In this document: positions 63,564 to 64,000 of the stretch, one piece after another
Layout: every line of letters starts with the position of its first letter
How positions within the stretch are numbered: the stretch's first letter is position 1
Origin: Mesorhizobium tamadayense
GTDB taxonomy: Bacteria; Pseudomonadota; Alphaproteobacteria; Rhizobiales; Rhizobiaceae
Assembly: GCF_003863365.1 (NCBI RefSeq)
Contig: NZ_RQXT01000007.1
Coordinates: forward strand, 62,001-126,000
Length of the DNA stretch: 64,000 bases
Direction of reading: 5' to 3'
Notes under the pieces: model-generated
Database searches by the model: none
What the model saw: the letters and a program-made list of their open reading frames with translations, nothing else
Told to the model about the DNA's origin: nothing
Program-made: the position numbers and the translations under genes

Positions 63564-64000
63564 TCAGAGCTTGCCGGCGAGATAGCGCGTCAAGGTTTCG
63601 CGAGCGCCGTTCTCCCACAGCACGTTGAGCGCATGGGCAAAGGCTTGCGTGAAAACGGGCGAGCGGCCGACATCGCCATAAATGTCGTCCATGGCAAGCC
63701 AGACGCCGGGCGCGTCTTTCGCCGCCTTGGCGGTCGCCTGCATCCGGTCCCAGCTCGGATCGTTCGGCTCGATGACGGCGCCGCTGTCGGTGGTGCCGAA
63801 GCAGTAGCGGCACCAGAGCGCCGATTCCAGCGCGAGACCTGTGACGCCCTTGCCCGCCTTCAGCCGGTCGGCGATGGTCGGGATGATGAATTTCGGCTGC
63901 CGGTTGGAGCCGTCGAGGCAAAGCCTGCGGATGGTGTCGCCGATCTTCGGATTGGAGAAACGGCGCTCGATGAGCTGGTAATAATCCTCAAGCACGGTGT
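63564..64000 (-). CDS. mannitol/polyol dehydrogenase, C-terminal part, runs off the window
   Basis: Only about 145 C-terminal residues are inside the window; the frame is open to the last base. LEDYYQLIERRFSNPKIGDT and LCLDGSNRQPKFIIPTIADRL are conserved in long-chain mannitol/arabinitol dehydrogenases, with the active-site Asn/Arg/Lys region in SNRQPKF. The family oxidises a sugar alcohol to a ketose with NAD. It is the upstream gene of the HAD-kinase operon. Whether it prefers mannitol, sorbitol or arabinitol cannot be told. Confidence 0.85.
   Translation of the reverse strand, partial: TVLEDYYQLIERRFSNPKIGDTIRRLCLDGSNRQPKFIIPTIADRLKAGKGVTGLALESALWCRYCFGTTDSGAVIEPNDPSWDRMQATAKAAKDAPGVWLAMDDIYGDVGRSPVFTQAFAHALNVLWENGARETLTRYLAGKL

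Overview
The window looks like chromosome from a high-GC alphaproteobacterium of the Rhizobiales, most likely Mesorhizobium or a close relative. This rests on the overall gene style: long GC-rich ORFs, many ABC uptake systems, 4-bp ATGA overlaps inside operons, a rhizobial-type malonyl-CoA synthetase, an N-acetylglucosamine cluster whose gene order I recall from rhizobia, and several families of palindromic intergenic repeats. It is an inference; there is no rRNA or other marker gene here. I found no tRNA, rRNA, CRISPR array or prophage.

Layout. 1-3.9 kb: the 3' part of an NDP-forming acyl-CoA synthetase coupled to a CaiD-like hydratase, then an esterase. 4.3-10 kb: two translationally coupled, very large secreted proteins of unknown function, closed by a duplicated terminator hairpin. 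10.2-13.5 kb: rpe, a GntR/FCD regulator and matB. 13.7-24 kb: a divergent amino-sugar regulon. On the minus strand are an N-acetylglucosamine kinase-like gene, a GntR/UTRA regulator, a SIS-domain deaminase and nagA. On the plus strand are murQ, an ABC importer and an oxidoreductase. Matching tandem TGGTATT operators lie in front of both arms. 24.2-31 kb, minus strand: a FAH-family hydrolase, an SDR, a double-ALDH fusion, deoC and a ferredoxin-NADP reductase.

31-44.4 kb is the most interesting part. hyuAB-type hydantoinase/oxoprolinase genes face, across a decayed IS4 element, a tightly overlapping minus-strand operon: FAD subunit, fused 2Fe-2S/molybdopterin hydroxylase, 6-hydroxynicotinate reductase-like protein, ApbE-like UPF0280 protein, DUF1185 protein and MarR regulator. 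A near-identical 17-bp palindromic site precedes both hyuA and this operon, so they probably form one N-heterocycle catabolic regulon. A nicotinamidase gene starts divergently from the operon. The UPF0280 protein may be a flavin transferase for the reductase.

44.4-53.6 kb: a NhaD/CitMHS-like antiporter, an ornithine cyclodeaminase-family gene, a LivFGMH-type importer with a Tat-exported binding protein, and a polytopic membrane protein. 53.6-64 kb: pncB, a LysR regulator divergent from agmatinase plus a polar amino-acid importer that lacks its ATPase, a MATE exporter, and a polyol/pentulose operon (mannitol-type dehydrogenase, HAD phosphatase, FGGY kinase) that runs off the end.

The intergenic spaces carry at least four classes of palindromic repeats. 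One copy of the main class is split by the IS, with a 9-bp target duplication.
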